64,000 nucleotides of DNA, taken from Lachnospiraceae bacterium (lineage in GTDB: Bacteria; Bacillota; Clostridia; Lachnospirales; Lachnospiraceae). Positions 1-8,818 of the stretch are shown piece after piece. The position numbers and the translations under genes were made by a program. The notes under the pieces are model-generated. The model had not been told where the DNA came from and ran no database searches. It saw only the letters and a program-made list of their open reading frames with translations. The stretch is from assembly GCA_003862155.1 (NCBI GenBank), contig QOUV01000007.1:1-64000 (forward strand), written 5' to 3'. Each line of letters begins with the position of its first letter. The first letter of the stretch is position 1.

Positions 1-173
1 GTCTGGAAGGGATAAACGCTGAAGGCATCTAAGCGTGAAGCCCACCCTAAGATGAGATATCCCGTCTTTAAAAGACATAAGATCCCTTGAAGAGTACAAG
101 GTAGATAGGGCAGGGGTGTAAGAGCTGCAAGGCTCTCAGCTGACTGTCACTAATAGATCGAAGGCTTGATCAA
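1..173 (+). rRNA. 23S ribosomal RNA, 3' end (partial)
   Basis: The first 173 bases match the conserved 3' end of bacterial 23S rRNA, including the closing part that reads CTAATAGATCGAAGGCTTGA. The gene starts outside the window. The 3' boundary is estimated from the pairing end and is good to a few bases. The next gene, tRNA-Asp, starts only about 65 bases later, so a 5S rRNA gene (about 117 nt) cannot fit in the usual 3' position. Confidence 0.93.
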
Positions 174-238
174 GAGTTCGGGTTAGATAAGAGATAATGT
201 ATGAAGTTTTGAAGGTATTTTCATTACTTTGAAAAAAT

Positions 239-312
239 GGCCTGGTGGCTCAGTTGGTTAGAGCGCCGCCCTGTCACGGCGGAGGTCGAGGGTTCGAACC
301 CCTCCCAGGTCG
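239..312 (+). tRNA. tRNA-Asp (anticodon GTC)
   Basis: The sequence folds as a complete cloverleaf of 74 nt. The acceptor stem pairs GGCCTGG with CCAGGTC, the anticodon at 273-275 is GTC, and the T-loop is GTTCGAA. No CCA end is encoded. It is the first of six tRNAs in the cluster downstream of 23S rRNA. Confidence 0.97.
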
Positions 313-315
313 TAT

Positions 316-388
316 GGGATCTTAGCTCAGCTGGGAGAGCATCTGCCTTACAAGCAGGAGGTCATAGGTTCGAGCCCTATAGGTCCCA
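316..388 (+). tRNA. tRNA-Val (anticodon TAC)
   Basis: The 73-nt cloverleaf has the acceptor pair GGGATCT/AGGTCCC with one G-T pair, anticodon TAC at 349-351 and discriminator A. CCA is not encoded. It lies 3 nt after tRNA-Asp, so both come from one transcript. Confidence 0.97.
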
Positions 389-407
389 TTTTTTAATAAT
401 TATATAC

Positions 408-480
408 GCCGATGTGGCTCAATTGGCAGAGCAGCTGATTTGTAATCAGCAGGTTAACGGTTCGAGTCCGTTCATCGGCT
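408..480 (+). tRNA. tRNA-Thr (anticodon TGT)
   Basis: The 73-nt cloverleaf has a perfect acceptor stem GCCGATG/CATCGGC, an anticodon stem GCTGA/TCAGC and the anticodon TGT in a seven-base loop. The discriminator is T and CCA is not encoded. Confidence 0.97.
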
Positions 481-502
481 TTTTGTCTTATTCAAGGCAA
501 AT

Positions 503-584
503 GGGTGGTTTCCCGAGTGGCCAAAGGGGACAGACTGTAAATCTGCTGCAACTTGCTTCGATGGTTCGAATCCATCACCACCCA
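503..584 (+). tRNA. tRNA-Tyr (anticodon GTA)
   Basis: This is a class II tRNA of 82 nt with a long variable arm, as expected for Tyr. The acceptor stem is GGGTGGT/ACCACCC and the anticodon loop CTGTAAA contains GTA. CCA is not encoded. Confidence 0.96.
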
Positions 585-603
585 TTGGCGAAAGCCCTAA
601 CAT

Positions 604-677
<74 letters not shown>

Positions 678-737
678 TTTTAGCTTCTGGTCAAAGGCTA
701 CAAGGCCGGATGACTTGGAAGTTATTTTTTTATATAT

Positions 738-810
738 GCCCAGTTAGCTCAGTTGGTAGAGCAGGGGACTGAAAATCCCCGTGTCTCTGGTTCGATTCCG
801 GAACTGGGCA
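738..810 (+). tRNA. tRNA-Phe (anticodon GAA)
   Basis: The 73-nt cloverleaf has acceptor stem GCCCAGT/ACTGGGC, anticodon GAA in loop CTGAAAA and discriminator A. It is the last tRNA in the cluster and is followed within 5 nt by a terminator. Confidence 0.97.
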
Positions 811-814
811 TATT

Positions 815-849
815 AAAAAAGGATCTATCATTTAGATAGGTCCTTTTTT
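815..849 (+). terminator. rho-independent terminator of the rRNA-tRNA operon
   Basis: An A-run, the stem GGATCTATC/GATAGGTCC (one bulge) and a run of six T form a strong intrinsic terminator right after tRNA-Phe. The flanking A-run lets it work in the other direction for the convergent gene at 895-1872. Confidence 0.9.
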
Positions 850-894
850 GTATAGGATATAATGATTTGGCGGTCAAAAGGTTGACCACCAAAA

Positions 895-1872
895 CTATTT
901 AAGGGGAAGCCCGCTGTCATATGAAAGATTCCCAAGACTAGATTTTAACAGGCGAATATATTCAAAGTAATCTCGAGAACCGAATTCAGCTTTAGTGAGC
1001 TTATTTAGAAGTGAAAGACGGTGAATATAGTTGTGCATAGCCTTGAAAAACAAGTCGTATAACGACTCGGTAGAAAAGATATCAGTCTTCCATGGGTTGC
1101 GCCAGAGATGGTGTCTGAGGTTGCAGGGATCGCTGTATGTGATATGGTCATCTGCTGCGATCATGGCTGATACTTGTGGATGAGAAGAAAATATGCCTTC
1201 AAGTGAGCGGACAAATTTCTTTTTCCAGCTGAGAGGGTCCTCCATTAAATCGTAAGCTAGACGAGTGGTATGAAACGCCTGGTTGATCTCATAGGAAAGT
1301 ACAAGAGAAGAAGGGTAGGTCTTATCGATAGCTCTTACAATAAATGAAGAAAGAAAAAATGAATCTTCACTCGAAAGCCTTATAGTATAGGAAGGGTGAA
1401 ATTCAGAGGGACGGAGTTTTAAAAAGTGAGCTATTAAAGCACAGTCGATGTCAGTTTCAAGAAGAACGTGATTGTGAAAACCCTTATTTGACTTATCATT
1501 TATATCTTTACATGATCTGAAATGTATATACGGGTGGCATACAGTGTCAAGTGAGTAATGGCCTATAAAACCTGCTGTATAAGCATATGCCAGGGATTTG
1601 AGCCGATGATTCTTTATCGAACCAGCAGTGTCGATAAGCTGCATTATATATTCAAGCGTTCGTTCATGGTGCATCCGTATGCCAATATTCTGGTGATGCA
1701 GATAAGATGTCGGATTAAAGAAAAAAATATCCGGACCCTGTTCGCCTAAAGCATAAACGGCTGGATAAGCTCTAATCATATCCCAAACAGCAAGACTGCT
1801 GTCAGTATTTGTCTTTTTCAATTCATTTCTAGTCTCGATACCAAAAATATAATGAGAACGAAAACCTGGCAT
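895..1872 (-). CDS. zinc-dependent phospholipase C-like protein
   Basis: The 325-residue protein resembles the zinc-dependent phospholipase C domain found in many clostridial proteins of unknown substrate. Family-type features visible are LGEQGPDIFFF near residue 45, then histidines in YLHHQNIGIRMHHE, and the GFIGHYSLDTVCHPYIH segment near residue 110 that holds His and Asp ligands of the metal cluster. There is no signal peptide or membrane segment, so it should stay in the cytoplasm, unlike secreted toxins of the family. The start is an ATG preceded by AAAGGAGAG. It stands alone and converges on the tRNA terminator. Catalysis is inferred from the family only. Confidence 0.75.
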   Translation of the reverse strand: MPGFRSHYIFGIETRNELKKTNTDSSLAVWDMIRAYPAVYALGEQGPDIFFFNPTSYLHHQNIGIRMHHERTLEYIMQLIDTAGSIKNHRLKSLAYAYTAGFIGHYSLDTVCHPYIHFRSCKDINDKSNKGFHNHVLLETDIDCALIAHFLKLRPSEFHPSYTIRLSSEDSFFLSSFIVRAIDKTYPSSLVLSYEINQAFHTTRLAYDLMEDPLSWKKKFVRSLEGIFSSHPQVSAMIAADDHITYSDPCNLRHHLWRNPWKTDIFSTESLYDLFFKAMHNYIHRLSLLNKLTKAEFGSRDYFEYIRLLKSSLGNLSYDSGLPLK

Positions 1873-1961
1873 GAAAACTCTCCTTTAAGAAAATAGTTAA
1901 AAATTTTACCCTCATCCGTGACATTATAACAGAAAAAAAATATAAGTAAAGGAAATTTGAC

Positions 1962-1990
1962 TTGAAAGAGTAGTTGAAACGTATTACAAT
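1962..1990 (+). promoter_or_regulatory. SigA-type promoter of the ATPase gene
   Basis: TTGAAA (1962-1967), a 17-bp spacer and TACAAT (1985-1990) make a near-consensus housekeeping promoter. The start codon at 2022 follows an AAGGAGA ribosome site. Confidence 0.7.
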
Positions 1991-2021
1991 AGATTACGCA
2001 AATATATAAAAGGAGACAGCT

Positions 2022-3416
2022 ATGGTCGGAAGAGAGAGAGAATTACAGATCCTGCGTGAATTTTACGATAATTCTGATACAAATGTGATTTCAGTAACCG
2101 GAAGAACAGGCATCGGAAAAACTACACTGATAAAGGAATTTGTAAAAGATAAACAGTGCATATTTTTTACCGCTTATTCGACAACGGAGATGCATCAACG
2201 AGCATTATTTGGTAAGGCTGTTGGCATTGATGACGATCAATCTACCCTGGATCAGATTTACAGTAAAGTTACAGCTATGTCAGACGAGGGGACAGCAGTC
2301 CTTGTGATTGACCACTATGCAGATTTTGCGAAGACTGACAAGAAGTTTCCTGAAAGCCTTTATAAGTATATGACGACAGTGTGGAAACAAGGCACTGTAA
2401 AGCTTATTTTATGCGATTCTTCAAGCATCCAGATGGAAAAATCAGTCTATGGGCCCAGGGCCGTATGGAACAGTCTGCATCCTGTAATTCTTACAGTTGA
2501 TACGCTCTACTTCGACGAGGCTGTAAAGATGTTACCGGATACAGACAGGCTGACTGAAAGTGAGATATACGGTATCACAGGCGGAATCCCGGTATTGCTG
2601 GAGATTGCAGCTGAAGGACTTAAAAATAATCCAGAAGATGCCGTATGGAGAACAATAGAGCGGATTTTTTTGTCAAAATTTTTTGATTTCAAAGGATCGC
2701 CAGAAAATATCCTCGGCAGAGAGCTCAGGGAGAAAGCATATTACGACAGGCTGATGTATTCACTTGCCCATGGCTATCTAAGAGTAAATCAGCTCTCGGA
2801 GCAGCTTGGCAAACCCAAAGATGTCGTCGTGCCATACCTTTCAACTCTTATGAAGCTGGGGCTGGTGACGAAGGAAAATCCGGTCACAGAGCCTACAAAC
2901 CGCAGAAAGACAAGGTATTCTCTTATATCAGACTATGACAGATTCTGGTACCAGATCATCATGTCGAGGTACGAAGACTTCGTAAATGACAACAGAGAAA
3001 ATATAAAGGCTTATTGGAATGACCATATTTCTGAATATATGAAACCTGTTTTTATCAGAATGTGTCATGAATATCTGCTCCGGCAATGCAGGGCAGATAA
3101 AATGCCGTTTTCGATCAAAAATATCGGAAGCTGGTGGGAAAACAATGAATCCACTGGAGAAAGTGATGGTTTTGACCTAATGGCAACTGGAGAAGCGGAA
3201 GGTAAAAACGCATATATTTTTGCCAGATGTTTTTTCAAGGAGCAACAGGTAGATATGATGGATGTGAAAGAGCTTATTGATCTTACAAAAAAAATCCACA
3301 ACAAAATTTCGACATTTTACCTGTTCTTCTCAGTGAATGGCTTTGCAGAGAATGTACAGACTGTATCTCAAACTATACGAAATATCATGTTAATTGACTT
3401 GAAAGATATGGTATAA
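2022..3416 (+). CDS. P-loop ATPase with C-terminal DUF234-like region
   Basis: The 464-residue protein starts with MVGRERELQILREFY, typical of the archaeal/bacterial ATPase_2 (STAND-like) family. Walker A is GRTGIGKTT near residue 28 and Walker B-like VLVIDHY is near residue 105. The middle holds a winged-helix-like part (LRVNQLSEQLGKPKDVV, about 270-290), and the C-terminal part (about 315-455) resembles DUF234, a predicted nuclease-like fold. Members are common in clostridia and their function is unknown. Some act with nucleic acids or in stress or defence. It is a single gene with its own promoter, and the transketolase promoter lies over its stop codon. Another family ATPase (62345) is near the far end of the window. 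Confidence 0.75.
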   Translation: MVGRERELQILREFYDNSDTNVISVTGRTGIGKTTLIKEFVKDKQCIFFTAYSTTEMHQRALFGKAVGIDDDQSTLDQIYSKVTAMSDEGTAVLVIDHYADFAKTDKKFPESLYKYMTTVWKQGTVKLILCDSSSIQMEKSVYGPRAVWNSLHPVILTVDTLYFDEAVKMLPDTDRLTESEIYGITGGIPVLLEIAAEGLKNNPEDAVWRTIERIFLSKFFDFKGSPENILGRELREKAYYDRLMYSLAHGYLRVNQLSEQLGKPKDVVVPYLSTLMKLGLVTKENPVTEPTNRRKTRYSLISDYDRFWYQIIMSRYEDFVNDNRENIKAYWNDHISEYMKPVFIRMCHEYLLRQCRADKMPFSIKNIGSWWENNESTGESDGFDLMATGEAEGKNAYIFARCFFKEQQVDMMDVKELIDLTKKIHNKISTFYLFFSVNGFAENVQTVSQTIRNIMLIDLKDMV

Positions 3417-3417
3417 T
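3409..3417 (+). promoter_or_regulatory. extended -10 promoter for transketolase operon
   Basis: TGGTATAAT (3409-3417) is a perfect extended -10 that overlaps the stop codon of the upstream ATPase gene. No good -35 lies at 17 bp, and a TTGACT at 3394 is too close. Predicted transcription start is about 3424, two bases before an in-frame ATG at 3426. Confidence 0.65.
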
Positions 3418-3461
3418 CAAAGAAGATGTCAAAAATTGACTTTTTAAAGAAAGGGAAACAG

Positions 3462-4301
3462 ATGACAAATCAAGAATTAGCAATCAAAGCGAACGAAGTG
3501 AGAAAGGGCATTATCGAAGGGGTTTATAATGCTCACAGTGGACATCCGGGCGGATCGCTTTCTTCAGCAGATGTACTTACATATCTGTATTTTGAAGAAA
3601 TGAACATCGACCCGAAGAACCCAGACAAGGCAGACAGAGACAGATTCGTACTTTCGAAAGGACATTGCGCACCTGCTTACTATTCTGCACTGGCCAACAG
3701 AGGATATTTTCCGGTAGAGGATCTTAAGACATTAAGACATGTTGGCTCTTACCTTCAGGGACACCCTTGCAAGAATGACACACCTGGAGTTGATGCTTCA
3801 AGCGGATCACTCGGTCAGGGTATTTCTGTAGCAGTCGGTATGGCTCTTGCTGGAAAGATTGACGATGCATCATACAGAGTATATACACTTTTAGGCGATG
3901 GAGAGATCGAAGAAGGACAGGTTTGGGAAGCTGCTCTTTTCGCAGGTGCAAGACATCTTGACAATCTCGTTGTAATAGTGGATAATAACGGCCTTCAGAT
4001 AGACGGACCAGTAGATCAGGTCGATTCTCCATATCCTATCGCAGACAAATTCCGCGCATTCAATTTCCATGTAGTAGAAGTTGCAGACGGCAGTGACTTT
4101 GATCTTTTAAGAGGCGCATTTAAAGAGGCCAGAGATACAAAGGGTGCTCCGACAGCTATCATCATGAAGACACTCAAGGGTAAAGGAGTATCATACATGG
4201 AAGGTCAGGTCGGCTGGCACGGTAAAGCTCCGAACGAAGAACAGTACAAGCAGGCTATGGATGAATTAACAAAGGCAGGAGAAGCATTATGTCAGAAGTA
4301 A
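3462..4301 (+). CDS. transketolase, N-terminal (thiamine-binding) subunit
   Basis: This is the first half of a split transketolase (279 residues from this start). The complex moves two-carbon units between sugar phosphates in the pentose phosphate pathway using thiamine diphosphate. Visible features are HSGHPGGSLSSAD near the start, LSKGHCAPAYY, and the diphosphate and metal-binding stretch GDGEIEEGQVWEAALFA to DNNG. An in-frame ATG at 3426 would add 12 residues (MSKIDFLKKGKQ). I prefer 3462 because it has AAAGGGA upstream and starts like other family members, whereas 3426 would be leaderless. The 3' end overlaps the next gene by 13 nt, so the two subunits are translationally coupled. Confidence 0.93.
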   Translation: MTNQELAIKANEVRKGIIEGVYNAHSGHPGGSLSSADVLTYLYFEEMNIDPKNPDKADRDRFVLSKGHCAPAYYSALANRGYFPVEDLKTLRHVGSYLQGHPCKNDTPGVDASSGSLGQGISVAVGMALAGKIDDASYRVYTLLGDGEIEEGQVWEAALFAGARHLDNLVVIVDNNGLQIDGPVDQVDSPYPIADKFRAFNFHVVEVADGSDFDLLRGAFKEARDTKGAPTAIIMKTLKGKGVSYMEGQVGWHGKAPNEEQYKQAMDELTKAGEALCQK

Positions 4302-5233
4302 AGAAGATCGCTACAAGACAGAGTTACGGTGAAGAACTGGTTGAATTAGGAAAAGAGTACGATAATCTTTATGTACTTGATGCCGACCTTGCTTCGGCTA
4401 CAAAGACAGGTATTTTTAAAGAAGCATTCCCAGACAGACATATTGACTGTGGCATTCAGGAGTCAGATATGATGGGAATCGCCGCAGGTCTCGCATCATG
4501 CGGAAAGATACCATTCTGCTCTACTTTTGCAATGTTTGCAGCTGGCAGAGCTTATGAACAGGTTAGAAATTCCATCGGCTATCCGCATCTGAATGTAAAG
4601 ATCGGCGCTACACACGCAGGAATTTCTGTAGGTGAGGATGGAGCTACACATCAATGCCTTGAGGATCTGGCCCTGATGAGAGTTATTCCGGGTATGACTG
4701 TCATAAATCCGGCAGACGATGTAGAAGCTAAAGCAGCAGTTAAGGCAGCATATGAGTTTGAAGGACCTGTTTACCTGCGCTTTGGCAGACTTGCAGTTCC
4801 GGTTATTAACGACAGATCTGATTACAAGTTCGAGATCGGTAAGGGTTATGTAGTAAAGGAAGGCACAGATGTTACTATCATTGCTACCGGACTTGAGGTG
4901 TCAGCAGCCATCGACGCAGCAGATCTTTTAGCAAAGGACGGCATCAGCGCTGAGATCGTAAACATTCACACGATCAAGCCGATCGATAAAGATCTTATCA
5001 TCAAAGAGGCCGAGAAGACAGGAAAGGTAGTAACTGTTGAAGAGCACTCAGTAATTGGAGGACTTGGCAGTGCCGTATGTGAGGTACTCGCAGAGAATCA
5101 TCCGCTTCCTGTAAAGAGAATCGGTGTATATGACAGGTACGGTGAATCAGGACCGGCAGTAGAGCTTTTACATAAGTATAAGCTCGATGGAGAGGGGATA
5201 GCAGAACAGGTTAAGGAGTACCTGAAGGGTTAA
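4289..5233 (+). CDS. transketolase, C-terminal subunit
   Basis: The 314-residue second half of the split transketolase carries the pyrimidine-binding domain and the C-terminal domain. Visible signs are the conserved glutamate region DCGIQESDMMGIAAGLA, FCSTFAMF, and HSVIGGLGSAVCEVLA. It completes the active site at the interface with the product of the gene at 3462. Equal amounts are favoured by the 13-nt gene overlap. A 14-bp perfect palindrome (AAGGGTTAACCCTT, 5225-5238) spans its stop codon. Confidence 0.95.
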   Translation: MSEVKKIATRQSYGEELVELGKEYDNLYVLDADLASATKTGIFKEAFPDRHIDCGIQESDMMGIAAGLASCGKIPFCSTFAMFAAGRAYEQVRNSIGYPHLNVKIGATHAGISVGEDGATHQCLEDLALMRVIPGMTVINPADDVEAKAAVKAAYEFEGPVYLRFGRLAVPVINDRSDYKFEIGKGYVVKEGTDVTIIATGLEVSAAIDAADLLAKDGISAEIVNIHTIKPIDKDLIIKEAEKTGKVVTVEEHSVIGGLGSAVCEVLAENHPLPVKRIGVYDRYGESGPAVELLHKYKLDGEGIAEQVKEYLKG

Positions 5234-5251
5234 CCCTTTATATAAAAGCCT

Positions 5252-7633
5252 ATGAGTAGTACAAAGAAGAAAAAGCATAGTGGTGCGAAGAAGTTTCTGA
5301 TCGTTCAGCTTGTGATTCTTGGAATTATCTTAGCATTTGTTGGTTATTACTATGGCAGCGGATTAGCTGGCAAAATAAGCAAATTGAAAGCAGATGCTGA
5401 CAAGGCTGTAGCTGAATCAAACAGAGACACGTTCAAGAGAGAGGAAACGGGAGTCGCATATGATTCAGATGGCAAAACCATTGCAGTCCTTAAAAAGGAC
5501 AAAGATGTCTACTATCTGACGTATGATGAGATACCTGTCGAAGTCCGCCAGGCCATTGTTTCTATCGAAGATAAAAAATTCGAAGAACACCATGGCGTCG
5601 ACTTCATGGCCATTGTGAGAGCCGCATTTGCTGTTATCAGACATAACGGTGAGAAGACTCAGGGTGGTTCCACGATTACTCAGCAGCTTGCCAGAAATAT
5701 TTTCCTTACTCAGAAGAAGACATACGAACGAAAGATAGAAGAGATTTTTATAGCATTAGATCTCGAGAAAAAATATACTAAACATGATATTCTGGAGTTC
5801 TATCTGAACAATGTCTACTTTGGCAATGGATACTATGGTATTGAGGCTGCTGCCCAGGGATATTTCAGAAAAGATGCCGTTGATCTTGATACCTCGCAGA
5901 TCGCATTTCTGTGCGGACTTCCGAATGCTCCAAGCAGATACGATCCGAGACTGCATCTGAGTGCAGCTGTTTCACGTAGGAACAGAGTCCTTAAAAATAT
6001 GCACGAGGATGGAGTACTTGGCGAATCTGACTATCAGAAGGCTGTCGCTGAAAAGATAAAGATAAGCAAGCCTAAGCAGTACTACCAGAACTACATGGAG
6101 ACTTATGTATACTGGTGCGCCACCCGTGCTTTGATGGATGTCGATGGATTCAAGTTCCAGTATAAATTTAAAGATAACGCTGAGAAGAAAGCTTATCAGA
6201 AGAAATATTACAAAGAGTACAGTATCTGCAACGATAGGCTTTACACTGGAGGTTATCGTATCTACACAACGCTTAACCGCAGAGTGCAGAAACAGCTTCA
6301 GGCCAGCATTAATGATGGATTAAAGGGCTTTGGAGATAAGACCAAAAACGGTATTTACAAAACTCAGGGAGCCGGCGTCTGCATAGACAATGATACAGGA
6401 TCAGTTATAGCTATAGTCGGCGGCAGAAGCCAGAAGATTACAGGATATACCTTAAACAGAGCTTTCCAGAGTTACCGACAGCCAGGTTCATCGATCAAGC
6501 CTCTGATAGTTTATACCCCGGCTCTTGAAAATGGCTATACTGCAAATACGATAGTAGATGACCATAAGTTTGAGGGCGGACCATCTAATGCTGGTGGTGG
6601 CTATCATGGCAAGATAAAGCTTTCAGAAGCTGTTCAGAGATCGCTCAATACAGTAGCATGGCAGATATTTGACAAGCTGACACCGAAGGTTGGAATTTCA
6701 TATCTTTACAAGATGAAATTCTCAAACATCGTAAAAACAGATGAAACACTTGCATCATCTCTTGGAGGCGTAACAAATGGTGTTTCTCCACTCGAGATGG
6801 CAAAAGCTTATGCTACTATAGAGAACGATGGATCTTACAGAGATCCGACCTGTATCGACCGAATCACCACCGCAGATGGTAAAAAGGTCTGGGAGAATCA
6901 CCGTAAGGAAACAGTCGTATATACCAAAGAAGCATCCAGAGAGATGGTTGATATACTTAAAGGTGTATTTACTACCAGTTGGGGTACAGGAAGAGCCTTA
7001 AAGCTTGGTACAATGCCTTGCGCAGGAAAGACTGGTACTACTAATGACTACAAAGATGGATGGTTCTGCGGCTTTACCCGTTACTACACGACAGCTATCT
7101 GGGTAGGAAACGATCAGCCAGTCAGACTGTACGGCCTGCAGGGAGCATCTTACCCGGGTCACATCTGGCAGAATTTTATGCTGAAGGTTCACCAGAACAA
7201 GTCACCTATAGACTTCGAGAAGCCGACACAGGTGACTGGAGAGATCAGAGAAGACATAAGTACTGATGAAGCATCTCAGGCAGAACAGGATTTGAAGGAC
7301 CAGAAAGCTGCCGAAAATGCAACTACGGATACAAAGACACAGAGTACAGATAACAGTACAAAGCAGAATACAGACAACAGTACGAAAAAAACTCAAAATA
7401 CGACCCAGAACAGTACCCAAAATAACAGCCAGGATACTGGCAACAAGAATCAAACTACTACGAATAATACCCAGAATCAGCAGTCTACTGGGGAAAATAC
7501 GCAGAATGCCAATACAAATGGCAACGCAAACCAGAATACCAGTCAGCAGACTACTGATAACAACCAGAATGCTGACGCCAATAACGAAAATAAAGCTGAC
7601 ACCTCTGGAACAAATAATTCAGGCAATCAGTAA
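5252..7633 (+). CDS. penicillin-binding protein 1A (bifunctional peptidoglycan synthase)
   Basis: A class A PBP of 793 residues that polymerises lipid II glycan and cross-links peptides on the outer face of the membrane. Order: basic cytoplasmic tail (KKKKHSGAKK), one membrane anchor (about 15-38), GT51 domain with catalytic Glu106 in SIEDKKFEEHHGVD and GGSTITQQLARN, then transpeptidase with SSIK (Ser413), SLN (464-466) and KTGTT (593-597). From about residue 667 the protein ends in a 125-residue tail very rich in Thr, Asn and Gln, probably a disordered wall-spanning extension. It lies 18 nt after transketolase. No clear Shine-Dalgarno precedes the ATG, which is odd here. Confidence 0.95.
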   Translation: MSSTKKKKHSGAKKFLIVQLVILGIILAFVGYYYGSGLAGKISKLKADADKAVAESNRDTFKREETGVAYDSDGKTIAVLKKDKDVYYLTYDEIPVEVRQAIVSIEDKKFEEHHGVDFMAIVRAAFAVIRHNGEKTQGGSTITQQLARNIFLTQKKTYERKIEEIFIALDLEKKYTKHDILEFYLNNVYFGNGYYGIEAAAQGYFRKDAVDLDTSQIAFLCGLPNAPSRYDPRLHLSAAVSRRNRVLKNMHEDGVLGESDYQKAVAEKIKISKPKQYYQNYMETYVYWCATRALMDVDGFKFQYKFKDNAEKKAYQKKYYKEYSICNDRLYTGGYRIYTTLNRRVQKQLQASINDGLKGFGDKTKNGIYKTQGAGVCIDNDTGSVIAIVGGRSQKITGYTLNRAFQSYRQPGSSIKPLIVYTPALENGYTANTIVDDHKFEGGPSNAGGGYHGKIKLSEAVQRSLNTVAWQIFDKLTPKVGISYLYKMKFSNIVKTDETLASSLGGVTNGVSPLEMAKAYATIENDGSYRDPTCIDRITTADGKKVWENHRKETVVYTKEASREMVDILKGVFTTSWGTGRALKLGTMPCAGKTGTTNDYKDGWFCGFTRYYTTAIWVGNDQPVRLYGLQGASYPGHIWQNFMLKVHQNKSPIDFEKPTQVTGEIREDISTDEASQAEQDLKDQKAAENATTDTKTQSTDNSTKQNTDNSTKKTQNTTQNSTQNNSQDTGNKNQTTTNNTQNQQSTGENTQNANTNGNANQNTSQQTTDNNQNADANNENKADTSGTNNSGNQ

Positions 7634-7670
7634 GACACACGCTTAAGATGAAAGGAACAAAAACAGTAAG

Positions 7671-8612
7671 ATGAAGTATGCAGTGGGATTTGATCTCGGA
7701 GGAACTACCTGCAAGGTAGGAGTTTTTGACGAGACCGGAAAGCTATTAGACAAGTGGGAGGTTCAGACAGACAAAAAAGACGGCGGTAAGAATATCATCC
7801 CAAATCTTGCTGAAAACATCAAAAGCTATCTGCATGGGAAGAATATTCCGATATCCGATGTTATTGGTGGAGGTATTGGTGTTCCCGGTGCAGTTACACC
7901 TGATGGCATCGTAAACAAATGCGTTAACCTTGGCTGGGATGAAAAAGTAGCGATAGAAGAGCAGATGACAAAGTACTGCGGTTTCCCTGTCAAGGCAGGA
8001 AACGATGGAGATGTAGCTGCATTAGGTGAAAATTACAAAGGCGCTGGCCAGGGAACTCAGAGCATGGTCATGGTAACGCTTGGCACAGGAATCGGCGGCG
8101 GAATCATAATCGAAAACAAAATGCTGATCGGATTCAATGGAGCAGGTGGAGAAATTGGCCACATACATATTGATGATGATGAAACAGAACAGTGTGGGTG
8201 TGGCAATAAAGGCTGTATTGAGCAGTATGCTTCAGCGACAGGAATTGTCCGCCTTGCACACCGTGCGCTTCTTAAAGAGAGCATGGATTCTCCACTGAGA
8301 CAGATGCAGCACATTACTGCAAAGGATGTATTTGACCAGGCGAAAGCCGGCGATGCACTTGCCAATCAAATCGCCGATGAAGTCTGTGCAAGGCTTGGAA
8401 AGGCCCTTTCGATTATTGCAAATATCATAAATCCCGAGATGTTTGTTATAGGTGGAGGCGTTTCCAAAGCCGGCCAGATTATAATTGACAAGACTCGTCC
8501 ATCATTTGAAGAATACGCATTCCATGCCTGCCGCGGCACAAAGATTGAGCTTGCAAAACTCGGAAATGACGCTGGAATCTACGGAGGCGTAGGACTTATA
8601 TTAAATAAATAA
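7671..8612 (+). CDS. glcK: ROK-family glucokinase
   Basis: The 313-residue ROK kinase phosphorylates glucose at the expense of ATP, feeding glycolysis. Visible features are the phosphate-binding FDLGGTTCKVGVFD (8-21), the GVPGAV motif, NDGDVAALGE with the catalytic Asp, TLGTGIGGGI, and the ROK zinc motif CGCGNKGCIEQYAS near residue 180. GGGVSKAG is the C-terminal adenosine site. An AAAGGAA site lies about 12 nt before the ATG. It follows the PBP gene by 37 nt. Sugar specificity cannot be read from the sequence with certainty, although the motif set is that of glucokinases. Confidence 0.9.
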   Translation: MKYAVGFDLGGTTCKVGVFDETGKLLDKWEVQTDKKDGGKNIIPNLAENIKSYLHGKNIPISDVIGGGIGVPGAVTPDGIVNKCVNLGWDEKVAIEEQMTKYCGFPVKAGNDGDVAALGENYKGAGQGTQSMVMVTLGTGIGGGIIIENKMLIGFNGAGGEIGHIHIDDDETEQCGCGNKGCIEQYASATGIVRLAHRALLKESMDSPLRQMQHITAKDVFDQAKAGDALANQIADEVCARLGKALSIIANIINPEMFVIGGGVSKAGQIIIDKTRPSFEEYAFHACRGTKIELAKLGNDAGIYGGVGLILNK

Positions 8613-8618
8613 AAATAC

Positions 8619-8647
8619 TTGCATTTTCCGAACAGAAGTGGTAAAAT
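8619..8647 (+). promoter_or_regulatory. promoter of tRNA-Pro
   Basis: TTGCAT (8619-8624), 17 bp and TAAAAT (8642-8647) preceded by TGG form a good SigA promoter with an extended -10. The predicted start is near 8654, ten bases before the mature tRNA. Confidence 0.75.
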
Positions 8648-8660
8648 ACCATCTGTTCGG
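8628..8660. repeat. inverted repeat over the tRNA-Pro promoter
   Basis: CCGAACAGA..TGGTA and TACCA..TCTGTTCGG are perfect complements over 14 bp, apart from a 2-nt bulge, around an AAA centre. The dyad covers the -10 box and the predicted transcription start, the place expected for an operator. It could also fold as RNA when transcribed through from glcK. Confidence 0.7.
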
Positions 8661-8663
8661 TTG

Positions 8664-8737
8664 CGATGCGTGGCTCAGCTTGGTAGAGCGCTGCGTTCGG
8701 GACGCAGAGGTCGCTGGTTCAAATCCAGTCGCATCGA
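8664..8737 (+). tRNA. tRNA-Pro (anticodon CGG)
   Basis: The 74-nt cloverleaf has acceptor stem CGATGCG/CGCATCG, anticodon stem CTGCG/CGCAG with loop TTCGGGA (anticodon CGG) and discriminator A. CCA is not encoded. It stands alone with its own promoter and terminator. Confidence 0.96.
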
Positions 8738-8745
8738 TACAATTT

Positions 8746-8787
8746 AGCTGCAGCTCTTTGGTAATGAGAGGTGCAGCTCTTTTTTTA
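8746..8787 (+). terminator. rho-independent terminator of tRNA-Pro
   Basis: AGCTGCA/TGCAGCT with an added CTCT/AGAG pair and a run of eight T forms a strong intrinsic terminator ending just before the SDR gene. Confidence 0.9.
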
Positions 8788-8818
8788 AATAAAAATAATT
8801 TACCAGGTGGAGACAGCT

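Noticed and set aside
3426-3461. Start of transketolase at 3426
   Set aside because: It lies about two bases after the predicted transcription start and has no ribosome site, while 3462 has one and matches family N-termini. A leaderless second start remains possible and is mentioned in the findings.
5225-5238. Palindrome AAGGGTTAACCCTT as terminator between transketolase and PBP1A
   Set aside because: The 14-bp palindrome has no T-run and spans a stop codon. The genes are probably co-transcribed.
7317-7646. Arg-rich frame overlapping the end of the PBP gene
   Set aside because: It is a frame shadow of the Thr/Asn/Gln-rich tail of PBP1A with no ribosome site.
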